NCBI GenBank assembly: GCA_963677015.1
Contig: OY781533.1
Location: forward strand, 1 to 64,000
Origin: G963556115 sp963677015
GTDB taxonomy: Bacteria > Planctomycetota > SZUA-567
DNA length: 64,000 nucleotides
Reading direction: 5' to 3'
Shown here one piece after another: positions 20,275 through 29,569 of the stretch. The position numbers were made by a program, and so were the translations under genes. Position 1 is the stretch's first letter. Each line of letters starts with the position of its first letter. Below the pieces are notes generated by a model. It did not search any database. It was not told the DNA's origin and worked only from the letters and a program-made list of their open reading frames with translations.

Positions 20275-21162
20275 TTAATTAAATAATGCCGGTCTGGCAC
20301 CGCCGATAGCAACAAGATAAATATAAGTTACCGGGGCATTGAGGATCAGGCTGTCGAGAAGATCCATTATGCCACCGTAACCGGGTAGCGAGTTGCCGGC
20401 ATCTTTCATCTGAGCTTCACGTTTGAATGCTGATTCCACCAGGTCACCCATTAGTCCCAGACAGGCGAGTAGAACGCCAAGCGGCAGCATTCTGGCCCAG
20501 CCTATAGCTGCGATCGCGGAATCAGGGTGAAAGAGTATTACAATCGCTATGAGTCCGATACTGGCCAGCATTCCCCCGATAAATCCTTCCCAGCTTTTCT
20601 TGGGAGAGATTGAAGGCCAGAGTTTGTGATAACCGAAGCGCTTACCAACAAGCAGTCCGAAGATATCACAGATTTTACTTCCGCAAAAGAAGATAAAGAC
20701 AAACTCCAGTCCATCATATTCCCAGCCGTGTTTGACCTCCAGATAACGCATTCTTCCCAGAAATGAGAGCAGGGTCCAGAAATAAGTAACGCCGAAAATA
20801 GTGGTGGCTATGTTACCCAGAGCTTTATCGGTACATCTGAAAACAGGTTGATAAAGCATGGCTGCAATTATAAAAACAGCGTACAGGATCCAGTCATAAC
20901 CTATAATACCTGCTGCAGGAGGGTGAATAGTATTCAGCTGCTGGACAATATAGAGTAGAAAACACGAGACAATACCAAGGATGGTGAATGGTCTGTGACC
21001 TTGGATGCGGGCAAGGCGGTAATATTCGGCAACCGCCCAACTGCAGAAAAAAGCCTGAAAAAGAGTAAGAGCCCAGGCACTGCCAATTCGCGCATCAAGC
21101 CAGACAAAGCCGATCATCAGGAAAAATAGTGGCACACCAAGTATCAAACGCATCCCCAGCAT
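20275..21162 (-). CDS. cdsA: Phosphatidate cytidylyltransferase
   Basis: 295 residues with about eight transmembrane segments. It makes CDP-diacylglycerol from phosphatidate and CTP, the branch point of phospholipid synthesis, in the inner membrane. The signature lies in the C-terminal third: KICDIFGLLVGKRFGYHKLWPSISPKKSWEGFIGG, then GDLVESAFKREAQMKDAGNSLPGYGGIMDLLDSL, containing the conserved S-P-K-K-x-x-E-G and D-R/L-x-D-S motifs (here DLLDS). It follows uppS on the same strand after 198 bp with a possible promoter of its own. Confidence 0.95.
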   Translation of the reverse strand: MLGMRLILGVPLFFLMIGFVWLDARIGSAWALTLFQAFFCSWAVAEYYRLARIQGHRPFTILGIVSCFLLYIVQQLNTIHPPAAGIIGYDWILYAVFIIAAMLYQPVFRCTDKALGNIATTIFGVTYFWTLLSFLGRMRYLEVKHGWEYDGLEFVFIFFCGSKICDIFGLLVGKRFGYHKLWPSISPKKSWEGFIGGMLASIGLIAIVILFHPDSAIAAIGWARMLPLGVLLACLGLMGDLVESAFKREAQMKDAGNSLPGYGGIMDLLDSLILNAPVTYIYLVAIGGARPALFN

Positions 21163-21212
21163 AAGGATTTTACTCCAATCTATTAGTAGTTTTAATTATT
21201 AATTTAATAAAT

Positions 21213-21242
21213 ATTTAAGCTAAATCTGCACAATAATGTCAA
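21213..21242 (-). promoter_or_regulatory. Candidate promoter for cdsA
   Basis: Minus strand TTGACA (21242-21237), 18-bp spacer, TTAAAT (21218-21213). It lies about 50 bp upstream of the cdsA start in the 198-bp uppS-cdsA gap. Motif match only. Confidence 0.4.
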
Positions 21243-21360
21243 TAGTAAGCTCTTATGGATAATCTGTAAAGAAATATTTTTTTCGTTTTTATAATTGTCT
21301 TTAATATTGTAAGTGCATTATGGTCAAAATTGTATATCTCTTAAGTAAGTTATTGAATTA

Positions 21361-22092
21361 TCAGTTTTCATCTGCATGCGGGACGTTTCCAAACTTTCTG
21401 GTTCTGGAGCTGAAGTTATGCAGTGCTTCTACAAAATCAGTTTCGGAAAAATCGGGCCATAATGTCCTGGTCGCGTACAGTTCTGCATAACTTAACTGCC
21501 AGAGCAGAAAGTTTGACAGGCGCAGTTCACCTGCGGTTCGTATAAGCAGATCCGGATCGGGTATGCCGGAGGTATCAAGGTAGCGGCTGAAACAGTCTTC
21601 AGTGATATCAGCAGTGGTTATTTTATTATTTGTGATATCCTCTGCTATTGCTCTAGCGGCTCGAATTATTTCATCACGTCCGCCATAACTTAAAGCCAGA
21701 GTCAGTACTCTTTTGTGCTCTGGGACCGCCAGATACGCAACTGATTCCTGTAGTGCACGCTCAAGCTCTGCCGGCATGAGTGTGGTGTCACCGATAATAC
21801 GCAACTGGATTTTTTCAGAGTATAATTTTTCGGTTTCAATTTTCAGGTATTCTCCCAGAAGCAGCATTAGCGTACTAACTTCTTCTTTGGGGCGTTTCCA
21901 GTTTTCGGTAGAAAAGGCATAGGCGGTGAGATAGTCTATGCCGTATTTTTTACAAAGTTTGAGCATATTTCTCAGTGTTTCAACGCCTTTAGCATGTCCT
22001 TCACTGCGTTCCAAACCTCTGGCTTGAGCCCATCTGCCGTTGCCATCCATTATAACAGCAATATGTCTGGGTAGAGGGTTTATTATTTCCAA
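21361..22092 (-). CDS. uppS: Isoprenyl transferase (undecaprenyl diphosphate synthase)
   Basis: 243 residues, normal for the cis-prenyltransferase family. It extends farnesyl diphosphate with isopentenyl diphosphate to make the lipid carrier for cell-wall and surface glycans. Motifs: HIAVIMDGNGRWAQARG (catalytic Asp and pyrophosphate-binding Arg), GHAKGVETLR, TAYAFSTENWKRP, LSYGGRDEI, and DLLIRTAGELRLSNFLLWQ near the C-terminus with the E-x-R-x-S-x-F motif. The start is TTG 22092 with GAGGAA six bases upstream. Usual partner of cdsA in many genomes. Confidence 0.96.
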   Translation of the reverse strand: MEIINPLPRHIAVIMDGNGRWAQARGLERSEGHAKGVETLRNMLKLCKKYGIDYLTAYAFSTENWKRPKEEVSTLMLLLGEYLKIETEKLYSEKIQLRIIGDTTLMPAELERALQESVAYLAVPEHKRVLTLALSYGGRDEIIRAARAIAEDITNNKITTADITEDCFSRYLDTSGIPDPDLLIRTAGELRLSNFLLWQLSYAELYATRTLWPDFSETDFVEALHNFSSRTRKFGNVPHADEN

Positions 22093-22245
22093 ATCCGCTT
22101 CCTCGTTATCTAGTGGTTGTGATGATTGTTAAGTCTTTGGTGCTACTAGTATACAGATAAAAGTCAGAGCTACTATATATATTTTGAGATTTGTTACGCA
22201 AGTGTATTTTTATATTATTATAACTACATGTTTTATAATTGGTTA

Positions 22246-22274
22246 TTGACAAAAAACAGGTATATCTTTATAAT
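22246..22274 (+). promoter_or_regulatory. Consensus promoter for ptsI
   Basis: TTGACA (22246-22251), 17-bp spacer, TATAAT (22269-22274): a perfect consensus match in an AT-rich gap, about 80 bp upstream of ptsI. Confidence 0.8.
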
Positions 22275-22356
22275 ATTATAAATTAATTTTATAATATATG
22301 CTCATTATTTCATGTTTGCTCGTGTTACTGGTAAAATGTTATAGGAAGACATTAGT

Positions 22357-24129
22357 ATGGAAGTGTTGAAGGGTATACCGGTATCTACAGGATTTGCCAT
22401 TGGTGAAGCTTTTGTGCTCGGTAACGAAGAATCCGTAATACCGCGAAGGTTTATCTCTGTCAGTGAAATTGATGATGAATCCGATCGTTTCCATACCGCT
22501 GTTGAAAATGCTAAAGAGGATATAAGAGAGCTTCAGGCTAAAATCAAGAGTGATGCCATTGGTTCGGAAGCGGTTCCAATCTTTGATGCTCATATCCTTA
22601 TCCTTGATGATGCTTCACTGCATCAGGAGGTATTGAATAGAATCAGTAAAAACCGGTTTTCTGCTGAATACGCTGTTAGCCGTTCATTACGGAAATATGA
22701 GAAAGCTTTTTCCAAGATAGATGATGACTATCTCGCGCAGCGTATAAGTGATCTTCATGATATTGAAAGACGGTTGCTCCGCGCTCTTCTGGGTGAGCGT
22801 AAAGAAGATCTGAAGCAGCTGGATCGCCAGGTCATTGTTATTGCTCATGATCTCACGCCAACTCAGACAGCCTCAATGGACAGAGAGCATATAATTGGTT
22901 TTTGTACCGATGTCGGTGGTATGACCGGCCACACCGCTATTATAGCCAGATCACGTGAATTACCGGCGGTTGTCGGACTGGAGACTGTCACCAGTGATGT
23001 TTCCAGTGGTGATACTGTTATCGTCGACGGTAACAGAGGGTTGGTTATTATCAATCCTGATGCCGGAACTCTGGAGACTTATGAAGCACTGGCAAGTGAT
23101 TTTCATGTATTTGAAGAATCGCTTATTGGTGAGAAAGATCTGCCGGCCGAGACTATTGACGGTAACCGGGTGCGGGTAAGTGCGAATCTGGAATTTCCCA
23201 GTGAGATAGATGCGGTAACCCGTACCGGAGGTGAAGGTATCGGCTTGTACCGTACAGAATTTTTGTATATTAATTCTGATACCGTACCTGATGAAGAGGT
23301 GCATATGGAGGCTTACAGACAGGCGGTAGAGAATATGCCTGAACTGAAGGTAACTATACGTACATTAGATCTGGGGGCGGATAAATTCTTTCATTTAGAA
23401 AAGAATATAGGAAGTGATGATAAAGCTTTGCTAAATGAACGCAACCCTGCTCTGGGGTGTAGAGCGATAAGGTATTGCGCACGTCATCCAAAATTATTCC
23501 GGGCACAGATACGGGCTATCTGTCGTGCTAGTGCATTGGGTCGGGTCAATCTTATGGTGCCTATGATCAGTTGTCGTGAAGAGGTGGAATATGTCGTTCA
23601 GCTGGTCAGAAAAGAACAGGAAATTCTGGATGAGGAAGGAATCGAATTCGATCCTGCAATGCCTATCGGTATTATGATTGAAGTTCCTTCAGTCGCAATT
23701 GATATTGACAGTTATATGGATGTCTGTGATTTTTTCAGTATTGGTACCAATGATCTGACGCAGTATGTGATTGCGGTTGACCGGACAAATGAGCATGTGG
23801 CAAATCTTTACAGCCCTACCAATCCGGCTGTTCTCAAACTTCTGCTAAATGTGATCAAGGCCGGTGCCAAACATAATAAGCCGGTAAGTGTCTGTGGTGA
23901 AATTGCCGGTGATCCTTTATTTACATTCCTTTTACTGGGTATGGGGTTAAAACATTTTTCTGTGAGTCCCCCACTTATACCGGAGGTTAAGAAGCTTATA
24001 CGTTCAATTACAATGGATGAGGCAAAAGCTATTGTTGATGATGTTATGAAGCTGAATAATTCACGTGAAATAACCACTTATCTACGAAATGTGACCAGAA
24101 AATATCAGCCTGACTGGTCGTTTAATTAA
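22357..24129 (+). CDS. ptsI: Phosphoenolpyruvate-protein phosphotransferase (PTS enzyme I)
   Basis: 590 residues, slightly above the usual 570-575. Enzyme I takes phosphate from PEP and passes it to HPr; cytosolic. Order: N-terminal EI_N helical domain, phosphohistidine swivelling domain with GGMTGHTAIIARS (catalytic His192; most EIs have GGRTSHTAI), and the PEP-binding barrel with GIGLYRTEFLY, LGADKF, NERNPALGCRAIR, MIEVPS, FSIGTNDLTQYVIAVDR and the active-site Cys513 in VCGEIAGDP. Start ATG has AGGAAG. No HPr gene lies beside it; an EIIA-CBS gene is 13 kb away, so it may feed a regulatory PTS branch or an HPr elsewhere. Confidence 0.96.
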   Translation: MEVLKGIPVSTGFAIGEAFVLGNEESVIPRRFISVSEIDDESDRFHTAVENAKEDIRELQAKIKSDAIGSEAVPIFDAHILILDDASLHQEVLNRISKNRFSAEYAVSRSLRKYEKAFSKIDDDYLAQRISDLHDIERRLLRALLGERKEDLKQLDRQVIVIAHDLTPTQTASMDREHIIGFCTDVGGMTGHTAIIARSRELPAVVGLETVTSDVSSGDTVIVDGNRGLVIINPDAGTLETYEALASDFHVFEESLIGEKDLPAETIDGNRVRVSANLEFPSEIDAVTRTGGEGIGLYRTEFLYINSDTVPDEEVHMEAYRQAVENMPELKVTIRTLDLGADKFFHLEKNIGSDDKALLNERNPALGCRAIRYCARHPKLFRAQIRAICRASALGRVNLMVPMISCREEVEYVVQLVRKEQEILDEEGIEFDPAMPIGIMIEVPSVAIDIDSYMDVCDFFSIGTNDLTQYVIAVDRTNEHVANLYSPTNPAVLKLLLNVIKAGAKHNKPVSVCGEIAGDPLFTFLLLGMGLKHFSVSPPLIPEVKKLIRSITMDEAKAIVDDVMKLNNSREITTYLRNVTRKYQPDWSFN

Positions 24130-24295
24130 TAACCTGCTGAAATTTATTATATCGCTTTTATTTATTTGGTATTATACGAGTTATAATATCTTTTAGGCGT
24201 GCTGTGCCGTGAGCGCTGATACTGTTAACAGTAATATTAATATTCGTTATGCCGTCGCGAAAAATGAGTTTTTTGACACTCAGCGATAAAAAATA

Positions 24296-24323
24296 TTGAC
24301 AAATATGTATTTTAGGGTATAAT
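24296..24323 (+). promoter_or_regulatory. Consensus promoter upstream of the citrate synthase leader
   Basis: TTGACA (24296-24301), 16-bp spacer, TATAAT (24318-24323). Transcription would start near 24330, giving a leader of about 440 nt before the citrate synthase start codon. Confidence 0.75.
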
Positions 24324-24329
24324 ACTTTT

Positions 24330-24770
24330 GATTTTAATACTGATATTATGCTATCAGTAAAATTCTACGCTCAAAAAATGAGCATATATTCAGATGTCAG
24401 CTGGGATTTTCTCATATTCCGGCAAAATAGAGAACTCTCTCTCTCTGGCAGATTAATTTTCGTCCTGAAATGTAGTCTGTATTTATCCTGTTTATTATAA
24501 GTCTGAATATTTTATCGATTATAATCTCATCACAAGTGATTGGATAATGTGAAGGAGATTAGGAGTACTCTGTAATTATAATACAAATTTATCGGGTATT
24601 GGATTGTAATCCGATCCTTAGGATAACTGCGGCTTGATTTTGGCTTGGTATTGTATACTGCTGCAGGAAGATCCGGTAAATTATCAACCTGACTGGCAGA
24701 TGTTAGTTATTTGAAATATGAGAATAGCAGAAAACGTCAGCCGGGCGAATTAAAAAAGGAGGAAACAGAT
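24330..24770 (+). promoter_or_regulatory. Long 5' leader of citrate synthase mRNA
   Basis: About 440 nt with no convincing ORF. Several short hairpins are visible: ACTGATA/TATCAGT (about 24340-24359), GCTCA/TGAGC (about 24369-24383) and GGATTGTAATCC (about 24601-24612). A CT-repeat lies near 24435. No known riboswitch consensus was recognised. Its length suggests regulation of translation or stability, but this is inference. Confidence 0.4.
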
Positions 24771-26192
24771 ATGCCGCACAGGTCTTTATTTGACAAAACC
24801 AAGGATATTACCGAGGTTATTCTTAAAGCCAAAGAACAGGCCTTCAGAGAAACCGATAATGAGCCGGAGCCAGAAATGACTCAGCCTTTGAAATGGCCGG
24901 TACAGACAACTGTCGGACCGGGACTGGAAGGGGCAATTGCCTGTGAGACCAAGATTGGTTATGTTAACGGGCGCAAGGGTTGGCTGGTATACCGAGGCTA
25001 TAATATCTTCGATCTTTGTGCCTACTGCACATATGAAGAGGTTTCTTATCTTCTGCTTAATGGCAGTTTACCGACAAAAGATGAACTGGAACAATTCAAC
25101 AGACAATTGATTGAAGCCAGAAAAATTCCTAATTCTTTACGTCTTATGATGGGGTTCCCGATTCAGGAAATGAATCCTATGGCATCATTACGTATTGGTG
25201 TGAATATGCTGAGGCAGCGTTTGAATTGGCGTGACCTGGAAGGTGCGGTAGCGGTAAATGATGATGATGATGATGTCATTGGTACCGATGAGGATGCTAT
25301 CCCGCAGGAAGAAAATCCTCGTGGTGAGGAACGGGCGATCTATGAGTTCAAAAAGCGTTCCGAAGTGAAACCTGTCAGTGCAAGACCGAGTATGGATGAT
25401 GGTAAGAGTATGAGTTCCTGTATTCATCTGATATCGGCAATATCCACTCTTACCGCGGCTATTTCACGTATACGTCAGGGACATATACCGATTGAATGGA
25501 GTGAAGACCTTTCACATGCTGCTAACCTGTTGTATATGGTAACAGGTAAAATACCTACTCCTGTAGAAGAGAGAATAATGGATGTTGCGCTTATTCTGCA
25601 TGCAGATCACGGAATGAATGCAAGTACATTTGCGTCGATGGTCGTTGCTTCAACCCTTTCTGATATTTATTTTTCAGTCGGCGCGGGTATTGGAGCATTG
25701 AATGGGCCACTGCATGGCGGGGCTAATGAGCAGGTGCTCAAGACGCTTAAAGAGATAGGCTCTGAAGAGAATGTGAAGGAATGGTACCGGGTAAGCCGGG
25801 AAACCAAACGCAAGGTTATGGGGTTTGGTCACCGGGTATATAAAGCTTATGATCCCCGGGCACGAATTCTGGCGCCGCTGGCGGAGTATCTGGCGAAGAA
25901 TGATCCACAGGCACAGAAGTATTATAATATTGCCAGGCTGCTGGAGCATGAAGTTACGGAGACACTCGGTAAGGAGAAGGGTATTTTCCCTAATGTTGAC
26001 TATTTCTCCGGGATAGTATACGGTTGTCTGGGAATACCTCAGGATATGTTTACACCTGTCTTTGCGGTCGCCCGAACTGCAGGCTGGACGGCCAGAATAA
26101 TTGAATATATGGAGAATAACCGAATTTTCCGTCCTCGTGCTATGTATACCGGCGGTTTTGAGAGTGATTTTAAAACTTTAGAAGACCGGTAG
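24771..26192 (+). CDS. gltA: Citrate synthase with an acidic insertion
   Basis: 473 residues from ATG 24771, chosen for its strong AAGGAGGAAACAGAT site; a longer frame from TTG 24711 contains that site. It condenses acetyl-CoA and oxaloacetate to citrate. Catalytic regions are intact: first His in LHADHGMNAS, second in NGPLHGGANEQVLK, third in GFGHRVYKAYDPRA, and the catalytic Asp in FPNVDYFSGIVYG. An insertion of about 55 residues, beginning near VNDDDDDVIGTDEDA and ending near SMDDGK, separates the small N-terminal part from the ISAISTLTAAISR helix; the family usually has only a short acidic or no insert there. A terminator follows. A 2-methylcitrate synthase role is less likely but not excluded. 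Confidence 0.93.
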   Translation: MPHRSLFDKTKDITEVILKAKEQAFRETDNEPEPEMTQPLKWPVQTTVGPGLEGAIACETKIGYVNGRKGWLVYRGYNIFDLCAYCTYEEVSYLLLNGSLPTKDELEQFNRQLIEARKIPNSLRLMMGFPIQEMNPMASLRIGVNMLRQRLNWRDLEGAVAVNDDDDDVIGTDEDAIPQEENPRGEERAIYEFKKRSEVKPVSARPSMDDGKSMSSCIHLISAISTLTAAISRIRQGHIPIEWSEDLSHAANLLYMVTGKIPTPVEERIMDVALILHADHGMNASTFASMVVASTLSDIYFSVGAGIGALNGPLHGGANEQVLKTLKEIGSEENVKEWYRVSRETKRKVMGFGHRVYKAYDPRARILAPLAEYLAKNDPQAQKYYNIARLLEHEVTETLGKEKGIFPNVDYFSGIVYGCLGIPQDMFTPVFAVARTAGWTARIIEYMENNRIFRPRAMYTGGFESDFKTLEDR

Positions 26193-26217
26193 AATTAGAT
26201 TGCTAACATTAATTATT

Positions 26218-26259
26218 GAGCAGCCGCCAGCTATAAAAGCAGTGGCTGCTCTGTTATTG
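26218..26259 (+). terminator. Terminator after citrate synthase
   Basis: Stem GAGCAGCCGC (26218-26227) with GTGGCTGCTC (26242-26251), one G-T pair, 14-nt loop, followed by TGTTATTG. Moderate T tract. Confidence 0.65.
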
Positions 26260-26327
26260 ACTACTGGTATATTGTAGATATAATTATATACGTATTTTAA
26301 GGTGATTATATACGAAAAGGCAATATT

Positions 26328-28028
26328 ATGGCTCGTTATGCTTTGGCTCAGATTAATACTACTGTAGGTGATCTGGAAGGAAATGCACAGAAAATTTTAG
26401 ATATAATGGAGCAGGTGGATGAATTTAAACCTGATCTGGTTATTTTCCCGGAGATGACACTTACCGGTTATCCTCCTGAGGATCTGCTTCTTAAACCTGG
26501 ATTCATTCATGAGACAAAAGCGGTTGTGGATAAACTGATTCCTCAGATAAAAGGTACTGCACTTATTGGATATCCTTCGGTAAAACCCGGAGAGAGGCCG
26601 CGCAATACCGCAGGGCTGGTGCGAAATGGTGTTCTGGTTAAAGAGTATTATAAGTGCCTGCTCCCGAATTATGCCGTGTTTGATGAGAAACGTTATTTCA
26701 CAGAGGGTACCACCGGACTTAACCTTGAGATCGGTGATGATATCTGCGGTGTTGTTGTCTGTGAAGATGCCTGGGAGGAACTTGGCCCTATAAAGGATGA
26801 GACCGAGAATGGAGCCGGAATAATTGCCTGTCTTTCAGCCAGTCCTTTTCATAAAACAAAAGAAGAATCACGCGTTGAGGTATTCAGTAATATCTGTAAA
26901 AAGCAGAATACTTATTTGCTATACTGTAATCTGGTAGGCGGTCAGGATGAACTGGTCTTTGATGGTGCGAGCCTGGTTATGGATCCTGAAGGCAATATCC
27001 TGACGAAAGCTGCTTCATTTAAAGAGGATATTCTTTATTTTGATACTACGGCGACTCCGAAGAATGAAATTCGGCCTTCGGCGCGTAAAGTTGAGACTTT
27101 AAAAATCCCGGTAAATGAAGGGGTGAGACCTGCTATTGGACTCTGTCCGCCGGTTGAAAAAGCAAAATATACCGATGTATATGGCGCTCTGGTATTGGGT
27201 GTTGGCGATTATGTTCGTAAAAATGGTTTTAAAGGGGTGATAGTCGGACTCTCAGGCGGAATTGATTCTGCACTGACAGCTGCTATTGCGGTTGACGCGC
27301 TTGGTAAGGAAAATGTATTCGGTGTTACCATGCCCAGCAGATATTCTTCTGATGATACCCGTGATGATGCTAGAATTCTTGCTGAGAATCTTGATATCCG
27401 CTTTGAAACTCTGGCTATTGAGAAACCCTTTACCGCTTTTGAAGAGGTACTGGCTCCGGTATTTGCTACTGCTGAACCGGGAAAAGACCCGGAGGATATT
27501 ACAGCGCAGAATTTGCAGGCAAGAATACGGGCGGTATATGTAATGGCTATTTCGAATAAATTTGGTCTGTTGCTGCTTAATACCTCAAATAAGAGTGAAA
27601 GTGCAGTAGGATATGGTACTCTGTATGGTGATATGGCTGGCGGTTATGCGGCAATCAAAGATGTGCTCAAGACCGATGTCTGGGGTATTTCATATTATGT
27701 TAATGAGCTTCATAAATGTGAAGTGATACCGGTATCAACTATTGTGCGGGTTCCTTCGGCTGAATTACGTCCTGATCAGGAAGACAGGCAGTCATTACCT
27801 GATTATCCGATTCTTGATCCGATCCTTGAACTGTATGTTGAGCATGATATGACTTATCCGGAGATCGTGGAGCAGGGTTATGATCGTGAAGTAGTGCGGA
27901 AAATTATTACTCTTACCGATCGGGCAGAGTTCAAGCGGCGTCAGAGTGTTATTGGTCCTAGAGTGACGCCGAAGGCTTTCGGCAAGGATAGGCGGTTGCC
28001 GCTTACTAATCGTTTCAGGCCGAAGTAG
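26328..28028 (+). CDS. nadE: Glutamine-dependent NAD+ synthase
   Basis: 566 residues, a two-domain enzyme. The N-terminal glutaminase (nitrilase fold) has catalytic Glu42 (FPEMTLTGYPPEDLL), Lys109 (YKCLLPNYAVFDE) and Cys145 (VVVCEDAWE). The C-terminal synthetase has the ATP PP-loop SGGIDSAL at about 309-316, MPSRYSSDDTRDDA, NTSNKSESAVGYGTLYGDMAGG and VPSAELRPDQEDRQSLPDY. It amidates nicotinic acid adenine dinucleotide to NAD+ with ammonia channelled from glutamine. Cytosolic. It is a single-gene unit between two terminators. Of note, the window also carries a probable NAD-consuming SIR2 defence gene; no direct link is implied. Confidence 0.96.
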   Translation: MARYALAQINTTVGDLEGNAQKILDIMEQVDEFKPDLVIFPEMTLTGYPPEDLLLKPGFIHETKAVVDKLIPQIKGTALIGYPSVKPGERPRNTAGLVRNGVLVKEYYKCLLPNYAVFDEKRYFTEGTTGLNLEIGDDICGVVVCEDAWEELGPIKDETENGAGIIACLSASPFHKTKEESRVEVFSNICKKQNTYLLYCNLVGGQDELVFDGASLVMDPEGNILTKAASFKEDILYFDTTATPKNEIRPSARKVETLKIPVNEGVRPAIGLCPPVEKAKYTDVYGALVLGVGDYVRKNGFKGVIVGLSGGIDSALTAAIAVDALGKENVFGVTMPSRYSSDDTRDDARILAENLDIRFETLAIEKPFTAFEEVLAPVFATAEPGKDPEDITAQNLQARIRAVYVMAISNKFGLLLLNTSNKSESAVGYGTLYGDMAGGYAAIKDVLKTDVWGISYYVNELHKCEVIPVSTIVRVPSAELRPDQEDRQSLPDYPILDPILELYVEHDMTYPEIVEQGYDREVVRKIITLTDRAEFKRRQSVIGPRVTPKAFGKDRRLPLTNRFRPK

Positions 28029-28052
28029 TGTTTTTTAAAATTATTAATAAAT

Positions 28053-28084
28053 AACCCCGGCGGTATATACCGCCGGGGTTTTAC
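28053..28084. terminator. Bidirectional terminator nadE / purine permease
   Basis: Perfect 14-bp palindromic stem AACCCCGGCGGTAT and its complement with essentially no loop, TTTT after it on the plus strand and an AT-rich flank on the minus strand. It ends both convergent transcripts. Confidence 0.9.
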
Positions 28085-28105
28085 TATAAGTTATAGGTTT
28101 AATTA

Positions 28106-29407
28106 TTAGAGGAAAAGTTTTAGTGAGAAAATAACAGTTAGTACATACATGGCAAGAGTAAGATGTTTGTGGTTGCCGCTGAGAAGGTTAAGCAGTACGT
28201 ATGAGATAAAGCCGACAGCGATACCATCTGCGATGCTGTAAGTTAGCGGAATAAGAACAATTGTCAGAAATGCCGGTATGGATTCGGTATAATCATGGAA
28301 ATTGATCTGGGTTACCGGAGCCATCATAAACAGACCGACCAGAATCAGAGCCGCTGCGGTTGAGGCGCTTGGGATAATCAGAAAGAATGGGCTGATAAAG
28401 AGGGCCAGCAGGAATAATACTGCTACCACCATAGCGGTGAACCCGGTCTTACCGCCGGCGGTAACACCGGAAGCACTTTCAACGTAGGCGGTAATCGTAG
28501 AGGTACCAAGTACTGCTCCGGTAATAGTCGCCAGCGAGTCACTGAGCAGTGCCTGTTTGATTCGAGGGAGTTTGCCGTCTTTTCCCATGAGGTTTGCTTT
28601 TGAAGTAATACCGATCAACGAACCGATGGTATCAAAAACATCAACAAAGAGGAAGGTTATAAGCAGAGCCAGCATATCAAAGGTAAAGATACTGTGCCAT
28701 TCAAACTTCGCAAAGATAGGAGCAATTGATGGTGGAGTGGAGAAAATTCCATTTTCAGGAATTTTGGTCACGCCAAGGAAGATACCGATAATAGCAGACA
28801 TGATAATGCCGAGCAGAATTGCCGCCGGTACTCTCCAGATAAGGAGTATGCTGGTTATGACCAGACCAATTAAGGTTATGATTACTGCTGGGTTATGAAG
28901 ATTTCCGAGCGTAACCAGAGTAGCGGGACTGTCAACGACCAGTCCGGAATTTTCCAGTCCTATAAAGGTTATAAAGAGGCCGATACCTACCGAAATTGCA
29001 TATTTTAAAGAAGCAGGTATTGCATTGAAAATAATTTCGCGAATATTGAGTACCGACATGATGGCAAAGATGATACCTTCAATGAAGACTGCTGTGAGCG
29101 CAAATTGCCAGCTGTAGCCGAGTGTAAGACAGACCGTATAAGTAAAGAAGGCGAGAAGCCCGATACCGGGGGCGAGAGCAACAGGCAGTTTTGCGATAAG
29201 TCCCATGAAGCTGGTACCAAAGAAAGCACCTATTGCGGTAGCAGTAAATACCGCTCCTTTGTCCATTCCGGTTTTGGCAAGCATGTCAGGGGCAACTGCA
29301 AGTACATAGACCATGGTGACGAAGGTGGTAACACCGGCCAAAATTTCAGTTTTGAAGTTTGCACCGTGTTTCTCGAACTCGAAGTAGTTTCTTAAGAAAT
29401 TAATCAT
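28106..29407 (-). CDS. NCS2 family purine permease (AzgA/PbuG type)
   Basis: 433 residues from ATG 29407, preceded by GAGGCTGACA; an in-frame ATG four codons earlier overlaps that site. About 12-14 transmembrane segments. The pattern matches the AzgA branch (adenine/guanine/hypoxanthine:H+ symport): N-terminal FLRNYFEFEKHGANFKTEILAG, VTTFVTMVYVLAVAP, then AIGAFFGTSFMGLIAKLPVALAPG, the conserved FIGLENSGLVV, and DVFDTIGSLIGITSKANL. The leader contains an intrinsic terminator, so expression is probably attenuated, perhaps by purine supply. Confidence 0.92.
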   Translation of the reverse strand: MINFLRNYFEFEKHGANFKTEILAGVTTFVTMVYVLAVAPDMLAKTGMDKGAVFTATAIGAFFGTSFMGLIAKLPVALAPGIGLLAFFTYTVCLTLGYSWQFALTAVFIEGIIFAIMSVLNIREIIFNAIPASLKYAISVGIGLFITFIGLENSGLVVDSPATLVTLGNLHNPAVIITLIGLVITSILLIWRVPAAILLGIIMSAIIGIFLGVTKIPENGIFSTPPSIAPIFAKFEWHSIFTFDMLALLITFLFVDVFDTIGSLIGITSKANLMGKDGKLPRIKQALLSDSLATITGAVLGTSTITAYVESASGVTAGGKTGFTAMVVAVLFLLALFISPFFLIIPSASTAAALILVGLFMMAPVTQINFHDYTESIPAFLTIVLIPLTYSIADGIAVGFISYVLLNLLSGNHKHLTLAMYVLTVIFSLKLFL

Positions 29408-29443
29408 TGTCAGCCTCATTTATAAGAGATAAAAATAAAAAAA

Positions 29444-29466
29444 ACAGTAGTTGCAAAAACTACTGT
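29444..29466 (-). terminator. Attenuator-type terminator in the purine permease leader
   Basis: Minus strand: ACAGTAGTT, loop TTTGC, AACTACTGT, then TTTTTTTATTTTT. It sits between the candidate promoter and the permease ribosome binding site, about 35 nt before the start codon. Transcription of the permease must pass it, so it is likely a regulated terminator. Confidence 0.75.
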
Positions 29467-29540
29467 GTACACGAATATCTGAAAATTATAGAATAAAAAT
29501 TTAATTTAGCAAATATTATCTGATTAATGTTGATAATAAA

Positions 29541-29569
29541 AATATATTCTTACCGTCTGGTTTTATCAA
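29541..29569 (-). promoter_or_regulatory. Candidate promoter for the purine permease leader
   Basis: Minus strand TTGATA (29569-29564), 17-bp spacer, TATATT (29546-29541). The transcript would carry about 130 nt of leader including the attenuator hairpin. I looked for and did not see the core of a purine riboswitch. Confidence 0.5.

Noticed and set aside
24430..24445. CT microsatellite-like run near 24435
   Set aside because: Very short and non-coding; no array structure or function visible.
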